NCBI RefSeq assembly: GCF_031127875.1
Contig: NZ_JARXIA010000019.1
Coordinates: 95,387 to 159,386 of the forward strand
Direction of reading: 5' to 3'
DNA: 64,000 nt
Origin: Pelagicoccus sp. SDUM812005
GTDB lineage: Bacteria; Verrucomicrobiota; Verrucomicrobiia; Opitutales; Opitutaceae
The number at the start of each line of letters is the position of its first letter. The stretch's first letter is position 1. Position numbers and translations under genes: made by a program. Positions 19,074 to 28,117 of the stretch are shown one piece after another. The notes below the pieces were generated by a model. That model was not told the origin of the DNA, made no database searches, and saw only the letters and a list, made by a program, of their open reading frames with translations.

Positions 19074-19105
19074 TGGGCGCCAGGAAATCTGGTGCCCATT
19101 TTTTT
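19074..19105 (+). terminator. Rho-independent terminator after the ThuA-like gene
   Basis: A ten-pair stem, TGGGCGCCAG with CTGGTGCCCA (one G-T pair), closes a five-base loop GAAAT and is followed by seven T residues on the plus strand. It sits 13 bases after the ThuA stop and before the convergent sulfatase gene. Confidence 0.9.
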
Positions 19106-19131
19106 GGTACACGCCTCTATGAATTGACGGC

Positions 19132-20508
19132 TTAGTTGCGGCGGTTTCGGTTGGGCGGGGCCGCGTTGGGATCGTAGGTCCGGTTGGCGGTCGGCATTTG
19201 GGCGTTCGCTTGCCGGAGAAGTTGCTCGAGGCGTTTCGCCAGTTCGGCCGTTTTCTCCGCTTGGCGTTTGGAAAGGTCTTTCGTTTCGCCGAGGTCTTGC
19301 TTCAGGTTGAAGAGCTGAAGGGTTCCGGTTTCAAGGTCCTTGAGCAATTTGTAGTCGCCTGCGATCAGGGCCGACTGCGGCTTCTGGAGGGGACCTTTCC
19401 CGTAGTGCGGAAAGTGGAAGAGAAAGGGCGTTTGCTCGCGGGTCAAGCGGCCGGTGGGGTCTGCGAGCAGCGGCGTCAGGCTGGTACCGGCGATGCGGTG
19501 TTCGAGCTCGATGCCGGCGAGGGCGGCGAAAGTCGGATAGAGGTCGCATCCGGAAACGCTTTCCTGCGAGTAGGCGTGTGGAATGCCGGGACCGCTTATG
19601 ATCAGCGGGACGCGAATTCCGCCCTCGTAGAAGGTTCCTTTTCCGCCTTGCAGGGGCGTATTGGCTTGGATGCGTCGGTTGGAGCCGGCCCCGTTGTCGG
19701 ACATGAGCACGATATAGGTTTCGTCCCTGAGCCCGAGTTCGTCGAGCTTGGCGAGCAGCAGTCCGATGCTTGTATCCAGATTTTGGGTCATGGCCGCGTA
19801 GCTGGGGTCGCTGTGGCGCTTTCCTTTGCTCTTCTTGCGGTACTCCGCCTCGGTCTCGCTCAAGGCCTCGAAGGGGGTGTGGACGGCGTAGTGGGAGAGC
19901 TGAAGGTAGAAGGGCGATTGGGCTTTCGCTTGGCGGGAGAGGAAGTCGATAGCTCGGTCCGTGATTCCGAAGATGTCCTTGGGATTGTTTCCGTCCTTGT
20001 TGGCGGGGGCGTCGTTGCCGGTGGCTCCGTCGTGTTCGGCGAAACCGTGCTCGCTGGGCGAGGCTTTGCCGAGGTGCCATTTTCCGAAGTGGGCGGTGGA
20101 GTAGCCTTTGCTTTTCAAGGTCTCCGCTAGGGTTATTTCGCTGCTGGGGAGAGAGCGGACGAACTGAGCCGAGGCGAGCTTTTGGTAGCTCTGCGGACGG
20201 CCGGCTCCTGGAGTGGTCATCTGCAGCTCGGCGGGCGTCTTGCCGGTGAGGATGGCGGCGCGGCTCGGCGTGCAGAGAGCGGCGGGGGCATAGGCGTTGG
20301 AGAAGACCATGCCTTGGGCGGCGAGGGTTTCCAGGTGGGGCGTTTGGTAAAAATCGCTCTTGGAGTTGGGATCGTTTTCCCGCATCGGGACCGATGTCCC
20401 GGTCCAGCCCATGTCGTCGACGAGGATGAATAGGATATTGGGCTCGGCGGCGTGGCTTGCCGCGAAGAGGGAGAGGGCGGCGAGGAGGAAGGCGTAAGTT
20501 TTTTTCAT
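19132..20508 (-). CDS. Secreted type I sulfatase
   Basis: The 458-residue product starts at ATG 20508 with a signal peptide MKKTYAFLLAALSLFAASHA, then EPNILFILVDDMGW and CTPSRAAILTGK, where Cys79 is the formylglycine site. Further sulfatase signatures are SAHFGKWHLGK-type (STAHFGKWHLGK), VLMSDNGAGS and a GGKGTFYEGGIRVPLI segment. It resembles the N-acetylgalactosamine-6-sulfatase-like branch common in marine polysaccharide loci; the actual target cannot be told. The stop codon of the upstream DUF1566/EF-hand gene (TAG) is immediately followed by its ATG, so the two are translationally coupled. It ends about 70 bases from the convergent ThuA-like gene with a terminator in between. Confidence 0.92.
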   Translation of the reverse strand: MKKTYAFLLAALSLFAASHAAEPNILFILVDDMGWTGTSVPMRENDPNSKSDFYQTPHLETLAAQGMVFSNAYAPAALCTPSRAAILTGKTPAELQMTTPGAGRPQSYQKLASAQFVRSLPSSEITLAETLKSKGYSTAHFGKWHLGKASPSEHGFAEHDGATGNDAPANKDGNNPKDIFGITDRAIDFLSRQAKAQSPFYLQLSHYAVHTPFEALSETEAEYRKKSKGKRHSDPSYAAMTQNLDTSIGLLLAKLDELGLRDETYIVLMSDNGAGSNRRIQANTPLQGGKGTFYEGGIRVPLIISGPGIPHAYSQESVSGCDLYPTFAALAGIELEHRIAGTSLTPLLADPTGRLTREQTPFLFHFPHYGKGPLQKPQSALIAGDYKLLKDLETGTLQLFNLKQDLGETKDLSKRQAEKTAELAKRLEQLLRQANAQMPTANRTYDPNAAPPNRNRRN

Positions 20509-21939
20509 CTATCGGTTTGCTCGGGGGCGGCCTTGGGGAGCTTCGTCTGCGGTGACGAAGCCGTCGCCATTTTTGTCCAGGCGATCGAAGCGTTCGTCGG
20601 GTCCTCTGAATTCCTGGCGGCTTACCTTTCCGTCGCCATTGCGGTCTGCCCGTTGCAAGAAGTCGCCGCCTGGCTGCGGGCGGCCGTTTTCTTGTGCTCG
20701 GGGGATCGGGGCTTTGCTTTTTTCTAGCTCGGGGCCTTCGCTTACCGGCTCAGCTACTCCGCCTCGAACGGCCCGTACTAAATTTTGGGTACGAATCACG
20801 TCGCCCTGCGGTCCACGTCCTTGAGGGAAGCGCGACGCATCGCCGACCTTCGGATCGCTTCGCTGGGCGCCGGCTCCGTGCACGTCCATGAGTTCGGTGG
20901 AACCGCTGCGGCGGTTGGGCATGAAGCCGAGGGAACGGCCGAAGTTGAGGTAAACGGCGGCGCTTGCGTTGCGGTAGTTCGCGTGGGTGGTGCTGGTCCA
21001 GTAGTGGGCGAAGTCTTTTTCGCCGCCTTCGTTGACGATTTCTGTATTCTCGAAGATCGGGTCGATGGCTGCGGATTGGGTCGCGTCCGGGGAGCGGCTG
21101 TAGTCGAGGATGCTTTGCAGTTCCTTGGCGTTGGGCAGGCGCCAGTCGGTGTGGCCAGCGAGTTCCAGGTTTTCCGCGTATTCAAGGGCGGAAGGCCAGT
21201 CTAGGCCAGTTTGGCTGTCTTGCTTCATCCAGGTGAGGCCGGTGGCGTGGTCGGTGATGGTGCCGTCGCCGTTGTCCTGGAAGCGGTTGGTTCCGTAGTT
21301 CGGGTTTCCGCGCACGTAGAGGGCGAAGAACTGGGTGGTGCCACGGCGGCTTTCGATGGGGTAGCCTTTGATGCGTCCGTCTGCGAAGTTGACCCCGAAG
21401 ACGGTTTGCGAGCCTCCCATCGTGGTGCCTACGTATTCAGTGTTGGATACGTATTGGGCGTCGATGATGCGTTCGCCTTTGCGGGTGTCGCCGTACTGGA
21501 AATTGAAGATCGGATCGATGAAGGGCGTGAGGTCGCCGCTGGCCTTGCTGTTGGGATCGACATCCCTGCCGCTGAAAAGGATGAGGGAGTAGAGTTCTTT
21601 GATGCTCGGCAGTCGCCAGTCGTCGTGTCCTCCGGTTGTGAGCTTGTCCGCTTTCTTGCGAGCCTGGGCAAGGCTGAGCTTTTCGCCGGGATCCTGCGTC
21701 CACATGAGCCCCGTCACAAGGTCGGAGACGGTGCCGTCGCCGTTATCTTGGTAGCCGGGTTGGTTTCCGGCATAGTGGGCGTCCTGTCCGAAGAAGCGGT
21801 CGCCGGGTTCCGGGAATTCGATTTCGCTTCGCTCGTCGAAGGCTCGGACCTGTCCGGTATCGACGATGGGGTACTCGACTCCGTCGGAGGCGAGGCTTGC
21901 GAAAGCGAGGGAGAGCGAGGGGAGCAGTCTAGTCATCAT
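20509..21939 (-). CDS. Secreted double DUF1566 (Lcl-like) protein with C-terminal EF-hands
   Basis: Starting at ATG 21939 (or 21936), the product of about 476 residues has a signal peptide (MMTRLLPSLSLAFASLA), two DUF1566 repeats (GTVSDLVTGLMWTQDP...DDWRLPSIKELYSL and GTITDHATGLTWMKQD...TDWRLPNAKELQSI), and at the C-terminus two EF-hand loops, DRNGDGKVSRQEF and DKNGDGFVTADEA. DUF1566 belongs to the Lcl/C-type-lectin-like group; formylglycine-generating enzymes have a related fold, but I see no reason to assign that activity. It is coupled directly to the sulfatase gene, so a role linked to sulfatase action, calcium or glycan binding is likely. The upstream in-frame region to 22173 lacks a good start and signal and is probably not translated. 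A perfect 18-bp inverted repeat lies 42 bases upstream. Confidence 0.85.
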   Translation of the reverse strand: MMTRLLPSLSLAFASLASDGVEYPIVDTGQVRAFDERSEIEFPEPGDRFFGQDAHYAGNQPGYQDNGDGTVSDLVTGLMWTQDPGEKLSLAQARKKADKLTTGGHDDWRLPSIKELYSLILFSGRDVDPNSKASGDLTPFIDPIFNFQYGDTRKGERIIDAQYVSNTEYVGTTMGGSQTVFGVNFADGRIKGYPIESRRGTTQFFALYVRGNPNYGTNRFQDNGDGTITDHATGLTWMKQDSQTGLDWPSALEYAENLELAGHTDWRLPNAKELQSILDYSRSPDATQSAAIDPIFENTEIVNEGGEKDFAHYWTSTTHANYRNASAAVYLNFGRSLGFMPNRRSGSTELMDVHGAGAQRSDPKVGDASRFPQGRGPQGDVIRTQNLVRAVRGGVAEPVSEGPELEKSKAPIPRAQENGRPQPGGDFLQRADRNGDGKVSRQEFRGPDERFDRLDKNGDGFVTADEAPQGRPRANR

Positions 21940-21980
21940 GCGAGTAAGCCAGAGCAGGATTGCGAGAAATCGGCCCTGAA

Positions 21981-21998
21981 GATTACAGAACTGTAATC
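21981..21998. promoter_or_regulatory. Inverted repeat GATTACAGAACTGTAATC
   Basis: Eight-base arms GATTACAG and CTGTAATC flank AA in perfect symmetry, 42 bases before the DUF1566/EF-hand gene start at 21939 and after the end of the large lyase gene (22109). The position and symmetry fit an operator. It shares only the TTACA half with the TTACACTGG motif, so it may answer to another regulator. Confidence 0.65.
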
Positions 21999-22108
21999 CT
22001 GCAGGGAAGTACTCGTTTGTCAGGTTGGCCTTAGCGGAAAACGGGACTCGACCGAATCGGAGCAAGTCCCGTCTCGAAAACTTAATTACGCCTCCGCCTC
22101 TGGCAAAC

Positions 22109-25100
22109 CTAAGGAGCGGATACGCTTTGCCCGGCTTTCTCGCTGCGGATGGTTTTTCCGCCGCTGAGTTCATGGGCTGTTATCTGCACGTCTCCAGCTT
22201 CGCTATCCAAGCCTTCGATCGTGATTTCCTGGGTGCGGCCGTCGGCCAGTTCGACGATGATTTCGTTGGGCCCGGTAGCCGTGACGGCCTTGATCATGGA
22301 TTCGCGTTCATGGGGTTCGATGACCGTGAGGTATCGCGCTTCGCGGCCGTGGGTACGCACGGCTATGGTCTTGAAGCGGGAACTTTCGTCGCCGAGCGGA
22401 AAGTCTCCGCCGATCTTGGCCTGGAAGCGGACGGCGTCGAGTCCTTCGAGATCGAGGGTGAAGACGGCTTCCTTTTCGATGTTCGCCGGCATGCCCGGTA
22501 TCGAGAAAGGCATGGCTTCGCCGCCGATTTTGATCGGGCCGCCGTAGTAGTCTTCGCCTCTGACTTCGGGCTTGCGGGTGTTGTCGAATTTCCCTGCGAG
22601 TTCGAAGAGCGGAAGGGTTCTGCCGTCTTTGGTGATCAGCACGGGGTTGCCCCAGAAAATGGTGTCCTTCTTGTCGTTGTCGACCTTGGTCCGGAGCACG
22701 AGCTGCTTCTTGCCGGAGAGGTCGAGATCGATGTTTTGGCTGCCGAGGATCCAGGCACCGGTTTTTCCGTCGAGCAAGGTTTCGCCGTCGGCGCTCACGC
22801 TGTACCAGAGCTTCTTATTGACGCCATGGGATTCAGGAGCGGTGCCGATCATGATTTCGGCTTGGCGTGGCCAAGCGTTGAATACATTGATCTTCAGGTC
22901 TCCGTCGAGGCTGTGCGGGAGGCGGACGCCTTCGTTGTCGCAGCCTTCGCCCCAGCATTGTTCGAAGCGGGTGTGAGCGGTGCCTTCGGTTTCGTACCAG
23001 ACGCAATCCGTAACGAACTGGGCGCTGCCGATGGGATTTTCGCTCATCTGGTTGCTGCGGCGGAGGATGGCTGTATTGTCGGACTGGATACCTTTGAATC
23101 CTTTCGCTTGGAACATCCAGTCGAACTGGTGCTCCTTTTCGCCTTTGAGGTAGTCGGCGAGCAGGATGTAGTCGTCCATCACGAGCATGGCGCGGCGTTG
23201 CAGCACGGGTTCCGTGTAGCCGGTGACCGCTCCGTATTCCGGTGGGTTTTCAGAAATGGGGATGCTGCGACCTTCTTCCCACATCTTTTCCGAAAAGGGG
23301 ACTTCCTTGTCGTAGACGATACCGCCGTAGGGGGGCCAGCTCCAGCGGGAGTCGGTTTCCACCACGGTGGCCTGCATCATCTCGCCGCTGTGGAAAAGCG
23401 TGCGGCGATTGGGCACGGGCTCCTGCTGCTTCTCGTCGACCACGACCATGTTCTTGGTTGTGGAGGTTTGCTTGAGGAACTTGTAGAGGTAGCTGCCGTA
23501 GCCGTACCAGTAGGTGAGCGGGCCCCAGAAGCTGCGGCCGTGTCGCATCATGCTGACGAGGTTGGTACGGTCGAAGTGCCCATGGTAGCCTCCGTGGGAG
23601 CCGTAGTGGAGAGCGGCTTGAATCTGCTCGCTCTGGGGGCGGCCGGGCGTTTGGGAGCGGAGCTGGACGATGCCCATGTTGTCGGCATAGGCGGAGACCT
23701 TCATTTTCTCCGAGGTGACCTCAGGCAGGTCGGGGACGCCGTAGAGCAGGTCGCGCTTGTCGCCGCGGTTGATGATGGCGGCGTATTCGGGATCGCGATA
23801 CAGGTAGTAGGCGAGCTCGTATGGCTTTCCGGATACCATGCTTTCCACCGCGTCATTGATGGCAGGCACGACGCCGCGGAAGTCGAGGAAAGGGATGGAG
23901 GCATCCCACATGTCCTTGATGCTGACGTGGTTCTTTTCGATCTTGCCCCACTTTTCGAACTGCATGCCGTACTGGCCGCCGACGCGGCGGCTTGCGAGCA
24001 GGGAGAAGTGCTTGGTGGTTCCGATGGGGAAAGTCATGTCCTTGAAGTTGATGCCCCAAGGTTCGAGAGCGATGGCGATTTCGGAGAATTCGGAGGCGAC
24101 CCAAGTGTTGTAGCCGACGGCGCACTCGTACCACCAGCCGTCGCTCATGATGCCGTGTTCGAGGTGCTTGTAGATGCCGGTGGGCGATGTCAGGAGCTGG
24201 TCGATGAGGTGCCAGTCCTGGAGGTTGAGGGCGCAGTAGAGGGCGGCGGTGATTTCGGCGACGTTCCAGTTGCTGATGGCCCCGCGGGTGTTGCCTTGGA
24301 TGGTGCGTTCGGCAAAGAGGCGGAAGGTGGCTTCGATTTGGGCGGCGTCTTCCGCGGTGACGAGTTCGCTGTCGCGGATCATGTCGTAGGCGCGGCCGGT
24401 GGCTTGCCAAAACTTGCCCTCGCCGACGAAGGAGTTGCTCCCGCCTACGAGGGTGGCGGGATAGCCGTAGTCCGGGTCGCTAACGTGGCGAAGGACCTCG
24501 AGGCACTTGGCGGCGTATTCGGTTTTTCCTGTCAGCTGGTAGGCGATGGCGGTGTTGAAGATTTCGCGTCCGTCCGTGCTGAATACGGATTGGCCGAGGA
24601 GGGACTCCTCTCCTTTGAGTTTGCGCGTACGAGGAGCTGGTACCTGCCACCGATCGGCTCGGCGGGTGTAGCCCTCGAGGCCTTCCTTAGCCCAGTCGTA
24701 GTTGTCGACTTTGTCGCGGACGGCTTGCCACTTTTCGGCGGTGAAAACGATGTTGGGAGTTGGGACGCGAACGGCGGTTGTCAGTTCGAGGGTGGCAGTG
24801 GCGGCTCCGTTTCCGTTCGGGATGGCCTTGATTGTCTGTTTTTCGCGGATACCGGTTGGCAGGTGCTCAGGGATGACGACGGTGACCTGGATCGTTTGGC
24901 TTTCGCCGGGAGCGAGGTCGAGGGCGTTCGGCTCGAGGGTGGCGGCCATGGATTCCCAGCCAAGGGTTTCGATGCGTAGTTGAACGCTCTGGGGAGTTCG
25001 AGTGGTGTTGCCGACTTCGAGTTGATAGGTGACCTCGGTTCCGGCTGCGGAGGAAATGCCGCGAATAGGGGCCTCAAGGGCCACTGCGGCGCCTTTCACG

Positions 25101-25615
25101 AGGCGGACGTCGCGTAGCTTATGGGATGCCTTGGCAGGAGATTCGAAGCTTAGCTCGAGCTGCCTGATGGCGAAGAGGGTGCCCCATTTTTGTCCGGCAT
25201 CGATATCGAAGAGCTCCCATGGCACGTAGACCGAGCGCCAGCCTTGTCCGGCGATGCGGACCTTGGCCGTGCTGACGGGATTGCTCTCGTTGTAGTCCTG
25301 CGGATCCACCTTCATGACGACGGTGGCTTCGGTGCTGTCGTTGCTGGGCGAATACAATTCGAAGGCGATGCCGGAGTAGGGCGTCCAGTCCGCGGAGTCG
25401 CCCCAGTAGTCGCGTTTGATGCCCGGGTAGTAGACCCGGTTCTGCTGGGAATAAGTATAGGAGAGGACCGTGCTTGGCGGCACGTTTGCCGACTCGTTTT
25501 CGACTTTTTGGACGCCCGACCAATCGGAGAAGTCGGCGGCGCCGATCTGTTGGAAGACTTCGGCCCTTAGAAAAGGCGCCAGAAAGAGGGCGAGCAGGAA
25601 GAACGATGATTTCAT
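22109..25615 (-). CDS. Very large secreted heparinase II/III-family lyase
   Basis: The 1168-residue protein starts at ATG 25615 with a signal peptide (MKSSFFLLALFLAPFLRA). Residues about 20-180 look like a carbohydrate-binding jelly roll (SDWSGVQKVENES..., RSVYVPWELFDIDAG), 185-280 like an Ig/NEW3-type domain ending in IPEHLPTGIREK, 300-640 an alpha-helical toroid (SNWNVAEITAALYCALNLQDWHL), and 690-970 the heparinase II/III beta domain with HYGSHGGYHGHFDRTNL, the family signature that carries a candidate catalytic His. The rest is a C-terminal beta region. It should cleave a uronic-acid-containing glycan by beta-elimination outside the cell. It is longer than typical PL12 or PL21 enzymes. A TTACACTGG motif lies 84 bases upstream. 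Exact PL family unassigned. Confidence 0.83.
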   Translation of the reverse strand: MKSSFFLLALFLAPFLRAEVFQQIGAADFSDWSGVQKVENESANVPPSTVLSYTYSQQNRVYYPGIKRDYWGDSADWTPYSGIAFELYSPSNDSTEATVVMKVDPQDYNESNPVSTAKVRIAGQGWRSVYVPWELFDIDAGQKWGTLFAIRQLELSFESPAKASHKLRDVRLVKGAAVALEAPIRGISSAAGTEVTYQLEVGNTTRTPQSVQLRIETLGWESMAATLEPNALDLAPGESQTIQVTVVIPEHLPTGIREKQTIKAIPNGNGAATATLELTTAVRVPTPNIVFTAEKWQAVRDKVDNYDWAKEGLEGYTRRADRWQVPAPRTRKLKGEESLLGQSVFSTDGREIFNTAIAYQLTGKTEYAAKCLEVLRHVSDPDYGYPATLVGGSNSFVGEGKFWQATGRAYDMIRDSELVTAEDAAQIEATFRLFAERTIQGNTRGAISNWNVAEITAALYCALNLQDWHLIDQLLTSPTGIYKHLEHGIMSDGWWYECAVGYNTWVASEFSEIAIALEPWGINFKDMTFPIGTTKHFSLLASRRVGGQYGMQFEKWGKIEKNHVSIKDMWDASIPFLDFRGVVPAINDAVESMVSGKPYELAYYLYRDPEYAAIINRGDKRDLLYGVPDLPEVTSEKMKVSAYADNMGIVQLRSQTPGRPQSEQIQAALHYGSHGGYHGHFDRTNLVSMMRHGRSFWGPLTYWYGYGSYLYKFLKQTSTTKNMVVVDEKQQEPVPNRRTLFHSGEMMQATVVETDSRWSWPPYGGIVYDKEVPFSEKMWEEGRSIPISENPPEYGAVTGYTEPVLQRRAMLVMDDYILLADYLKGEKEHQFDWMFQAKGFKGIQSDNTAILRRSNQMSENPIGSAQFVTDCVWYETEGTAHTRFEQCWGEGCDNEGVRLPHSLDGDLKINVFNAWPRQAEIMIGTAPESHGVNKKLWYSVSADGETLLDGKTGAWILGSQNIDLDLSGKKQLVLRTKVDNDKKDTIFWGNPVLITKDGRTLPLFELAGKFDNTRKPEVRGEDYYGGPIKIGGEAMPFSIPGMPANIEKEAVFTLDLEGLDAVRFQAKIGGDFPLGDESSRFKTIAVRTHGREARYLTVIEPHERESMIKAVTATGPNEIIVELADGRTQEITIEGLDSEAGDVQITAHELSGGKTIRSEKAGQSVSAP

Positions 25616-25698
25616 GAGAGAGCGTAACTTAAAAAGGGGCGGTAGGTCGCAAAGTTTAAAGCCTTCGCGAGGCCAAAGCGCTTGCGAGCCGCCTTTCT

Positions 25699-25714
25699 AG
25701 TTACACTGGATAGC
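25699..25714. promoter_or_regulatory. TTACACTGG motif upstream of large lyase gene
   Basis: AGTTACACTGGATAGC lies 84 bases before the start at 25615. The copy continues GATAGCGA, close to GAAAGCGA at the inverted copy near 15.3 kb, so similarity extends past the nine-base core. Confidence 0.5.
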
Positions 25715-25763
25715 GACGCGCGAATCTCTCGTCAATTCCGCCCGCCGCTTCTGCAAGAGTCCT

Positions 25764-26528
25764 CTATTTCTCGAGAATCTCGGCTAACTCGAAGAGGTCG
25801 CTCACGACGTAGTCCGGCTTGATGGCGAGCGGGTAGAGGGTTTTGCCGGGGCGCGTGATGAAGGCGGCCTGCATTCCTGCCGCTTTGGCTCCGGCTATAT
25901 CCCAGCCGTGGGCGGCTACCAGCATGGCTTCTTCCGGCTTGACGCCCATCTGCTCGAGGGCCCAGCGGTAGCTTCGGAGGTCCGGTTTGTAGACCTTGAT
26001 GTCTTCCACGCTCAGGCGGCGTTCGAAATATTCGGTGAGTTCGGCGTTCTCGAATTGGGTTTGTACCCCGCGGTTGGAGGAGTTGGTCAAACTGGCCAGG
26101 GTGATTCCGGTGGCTTTGATGCGGGCGAGGCCTTTCTTGACGTCCGGATGGGGCGGGAGGCTACGCAGCGGAGTGACGATGGCCTTGCGCGCTTCCTCCT
26201 CTGTGAGCTCGATCCCCTTGCTTTCCGCGACCATGAGCAGGGCTGAGACTCCGATTTCTCCGAAGGTGTGGAAGCGTTCCGTTGCGGTATCCACGAGCGA
26301 GTGGTGCAGCATGGTGGAGAACCATAGGCCCAGCAGGTCGTCTCTGCCGTCCAAGGCTTCGGCTACGGAGGAGCGTAGGTCTTCGAGGTCGAGCAGCGTC
26401 TCGTTGACGTCGAAGAAGATAACTTTAGGCGTAGGCAAGCTGCTCTCGGAGCTTTGGGCCGCTGCGAAAGGAGCGGAGCTAGAGGAGAGCGCGAGGCACC
26501 CAGCGATTGTTTTTAGAAGTGTTTTCAT
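25764..26528 (-). CDS. Secreted HAD-superfamily protein (haloacid dehalogenase type II-like)
   Basis: The 254-residue product has a clear signal peptide (MKTLLKTIAGCLALSSSSAPFAAAQ) followed by a type II HAD fold: FFDVNETLLDLEDL with the nucleophile Asp and Asn where phosphatases have Asp, SLTNSSNRG, the Lys in VYKPDLRSYRWAL, and AAHGWDIAGAKAAGM. This set is that of 2-haloacid dehalogenase-like proteins, which replace a halide on a small carboxylic acid by hydroxyl. Export is unusual, as the family is normally cytoplasmic. Brown algae and seawater supply halogenated organics, so a periplasmic dehalogenase is conceivable, but activity is not shown by sequence. It is downstream of the SpoIIE-type phosphatase gene on the same strand with a 114-base gap. 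An ATG nine bases further upstream is an alternative start. Confidence 0.8.
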   Translation of the reverse strand: MKTLLKTIAGCLALSSSSAPFAAAQSSESSLPTPKVIFFDVNETLLDLEDLRSSVAEALDGRDDLLGLWFSTMLHHSLVDTATERFHTFGEIGVSALLMVAESKGIELTEEEARKAIVTPLRSLPPHPDVKKGLARIKATGITLASLTNSSNRGVQTQFENAELTEYFERRLSVEDIKVYKPDLRSYRWALEQMGVKPEEAMLVAAHGWDIAGAKAAGMQAAFITRPGKTLYPLAIKPDYVVSDLFELAEILEK

Positions 26529-26642
26529 AGTAACCATCCCGTGTTTACAGTTGCGAGGAACGGACGCTTCGCCGTGCTGATTTCAGCTGATTTCTGTGGA
26601 AGGGGCAAAGCGAAGGGGGAGTCGCTGAGTTGGGCGCGGAAG

Positions 26643-27863
26643 CTAGGCGCGGCTCGCAAGGCGGATTACCAGTAGGGTGGTGTCGTCTTGCGGAAAGTTT
26701 TTTTCGGCATGCGTTTCGAGGTGATCGAGCAGGTATTGCGTGATTTCGCGAACGGGTTTGGTTCCGCATTTCTGGAAGGCTGCCGCTAGTCCGCTCGTTT
26801 CCAGCTGCACGCCGTTCGAGTTGACCAGCTCCGTGGCCCCGTCGCTTGTGAAAAGCAGGCAGTCGCCCGACTTTACTGGCAGGGTGGTGCGATCGAAACT
26901 CTCGCAGATTCCCAATCCCAAGGCGCCCTGGCTTGGTATCTCGACGATTTGCACGTCTGCGGTTTCGGCTTTGTACCAGAGGAGAGGCGGCTGGCAGGAA
27001 TTGGCAAGCGCGAGCTGGTAGCTGTCATCGTTTTCCTGATACAGGGTTCCTGCCATAGCTGCCAGAAAGCCTTCGGGGATGAGTCCCTCCAAATGAACGT
27101 CGAGCTCCCGCAACGTTTCGTCGGGATTGCAGGGATCCTTGTTCATATGGAAGTCAGCCAGGTGTTTCGCGAGCATGGTGAAGAGCCCCGCGGAAACGCC
27201 GTGACCGCTGATGTCTCCAAGAAAGAAGGACAGTCGTGTGTCCGTTTGCAGAGGAAAGGTGACTAGGTCGCCGGATACTTCGTTCAGGCTGGTCATGGAG
27301 ACAGCTACTTCCGCGAAGGGTACGGAAGGCGTGGGCCCGGGAATGGCCTTTCGCTGCACGGCGCGAGCGTTTTGCAGGTCCTTTTCCATGATTTCGTTTT
27401 TCGCGCGCAGCAGTTCGCGGCTTTCCTCCAGTTCGAGCTGGGCTTTGACCTGTTCGGTGATGTCGCGAGTGATGCCCATCAGGCCAACGATCTCGCCCGA
27501 ATCCAAGCGAAGCGGAATCTTCGTCGAATTGACGTAGGTGACGCGTCCATCCGGCCAGGTTTCCTTCTCCACGTAATTGATGAGCTGGCGATTTTTGCTC
27601 ATGAGCTCCTGTTCCTCCTTAAAGGTTTGCTGGGCGTGTTCGCGGGTGAAGTAGTCGTAGTCGCTTTTGCCGTAAAGGTCTTCCACCGAAGCGACTTTGA
27701 ACTTTGACGCCATTACGTCGCTTACCCGAACGAATCTGCTTTGACGATCCTTGAAGTAGACTTGGTCCTGGGTTTGCTTGAGCAGGGCCCTGAATAGCAT
27801 GCCAGCTCGGGCATCCGTCAATTCGTGGTTGGCACCTTTGTCTTCCGGTTTGTCGTGGGTCAT
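26643..27863 (-). CDS. PAS domain SpoIIE/PP2C-type serine phosphatase (RsbU-like)
   Basis: The 406-residue cytoplasmic protein has a PAS domain (about 20-145: TQDQVYFKDRQSRFVRVSDVMASKF ... IVGLMGITRDITEQ), a short coiled coil (ELEESRELLRAKNEIMEKDLQNARAVQ), and a PP2C/SpoIIE phosphatase domain with EVSGDLVTF, FFLGDISGHGVSAGLFTML, LLFTSDGATEL and PQDDTTLLVIRL, which hold the metal-binding aspartates. Proteins of this type dephosphorylate anti-sigma-factor antagonists in partner-switching pathways. No STAS or HPK partner is adjacent. It stands alone between the secreted HAD gene and the outer-membrane protein gene, and its link to the polysaccharide genes is unclear. Confidence 0.88.
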   Translation of the reverse strand: MTHDKPEDKGANHELTDARAGMLFRALLKQTQDQVYFKDRQSRFVRVSDVMASKFKVASVEDLYGKSDYDYFTREHAQQTFKEEQELMSKNRQLINYVEKETWPDGRVTYVNSTKIPLRLDSGEIVGLMGITRDITEQVKAQLELEESRELLRAKNEIMEKDLQNARAVQRKAIPGPTPSVPFAEVAVSMTSLNEVSGDLVTFPLQTDTRLSFFLGDISGHGVSAGLFTMLAKHLADFHMNKDPCNPDETLRELDVHLEGLIPEGFLAAMAGTLYQENDDSYQLALANSCQPPLLWYKAETADVQIVEIPSQGALGLGICESFDRTTLPVKSGDCLLFTSDGATELVNSNGVQLETSGLAAAFQKCGTKPVREITQYLLDHLETHAEKNFPQDDTTLLVIRLASRA

Positions 27864-28033
27864 GTCGGTTGAAGGATGAGGTGGAACTGATGGCAGGAAC
27901 GTCCGTTATTTCTGCGAAAGCGACTCTGCGAAGCTTAGTGGCAGAGTCGCAATTGCGCAACGTTGTAGCGCGGTTTGGAATGGATCCTTGGCTGCCATGG
28001 CCGCTAGGCTGCCAGCCTTTGTATCGATACGAA

Positions 28034-28069
28034 ACGGACCCTTCCGATAAAGCTACCAGAAGGGTCCGT
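28034..28069 (-). terminator. Hairpin after the outer-membrane protein gene
   Basis: Perfect 11-base arms ACGGACCCTTC and GAAGGGTCCGT flank a 14-base loop, about 50 bases after the stop of the minus-strand barrel gene at 28118. No T-run follows on either strand, so it may be a 3'-end stabilising or factor-dependent structure. Confidence 0.55.
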
Positions 28070-28117
28070 GGGCTAAATTGCTCGATCGCTATGATTCGTA
28101 TCAGGAAAACTATGACA

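Noticed and set aside
22025..24979. A 984-codon open frame on the plus strand
   Set aside because: It lies wholly opposite the heparinase-type gene on the minus strand. The Ala/Val/Gly/Glu/Asp-rich translation is what an antisense frame of a GC-rich gene gives; no domain is recognisable.
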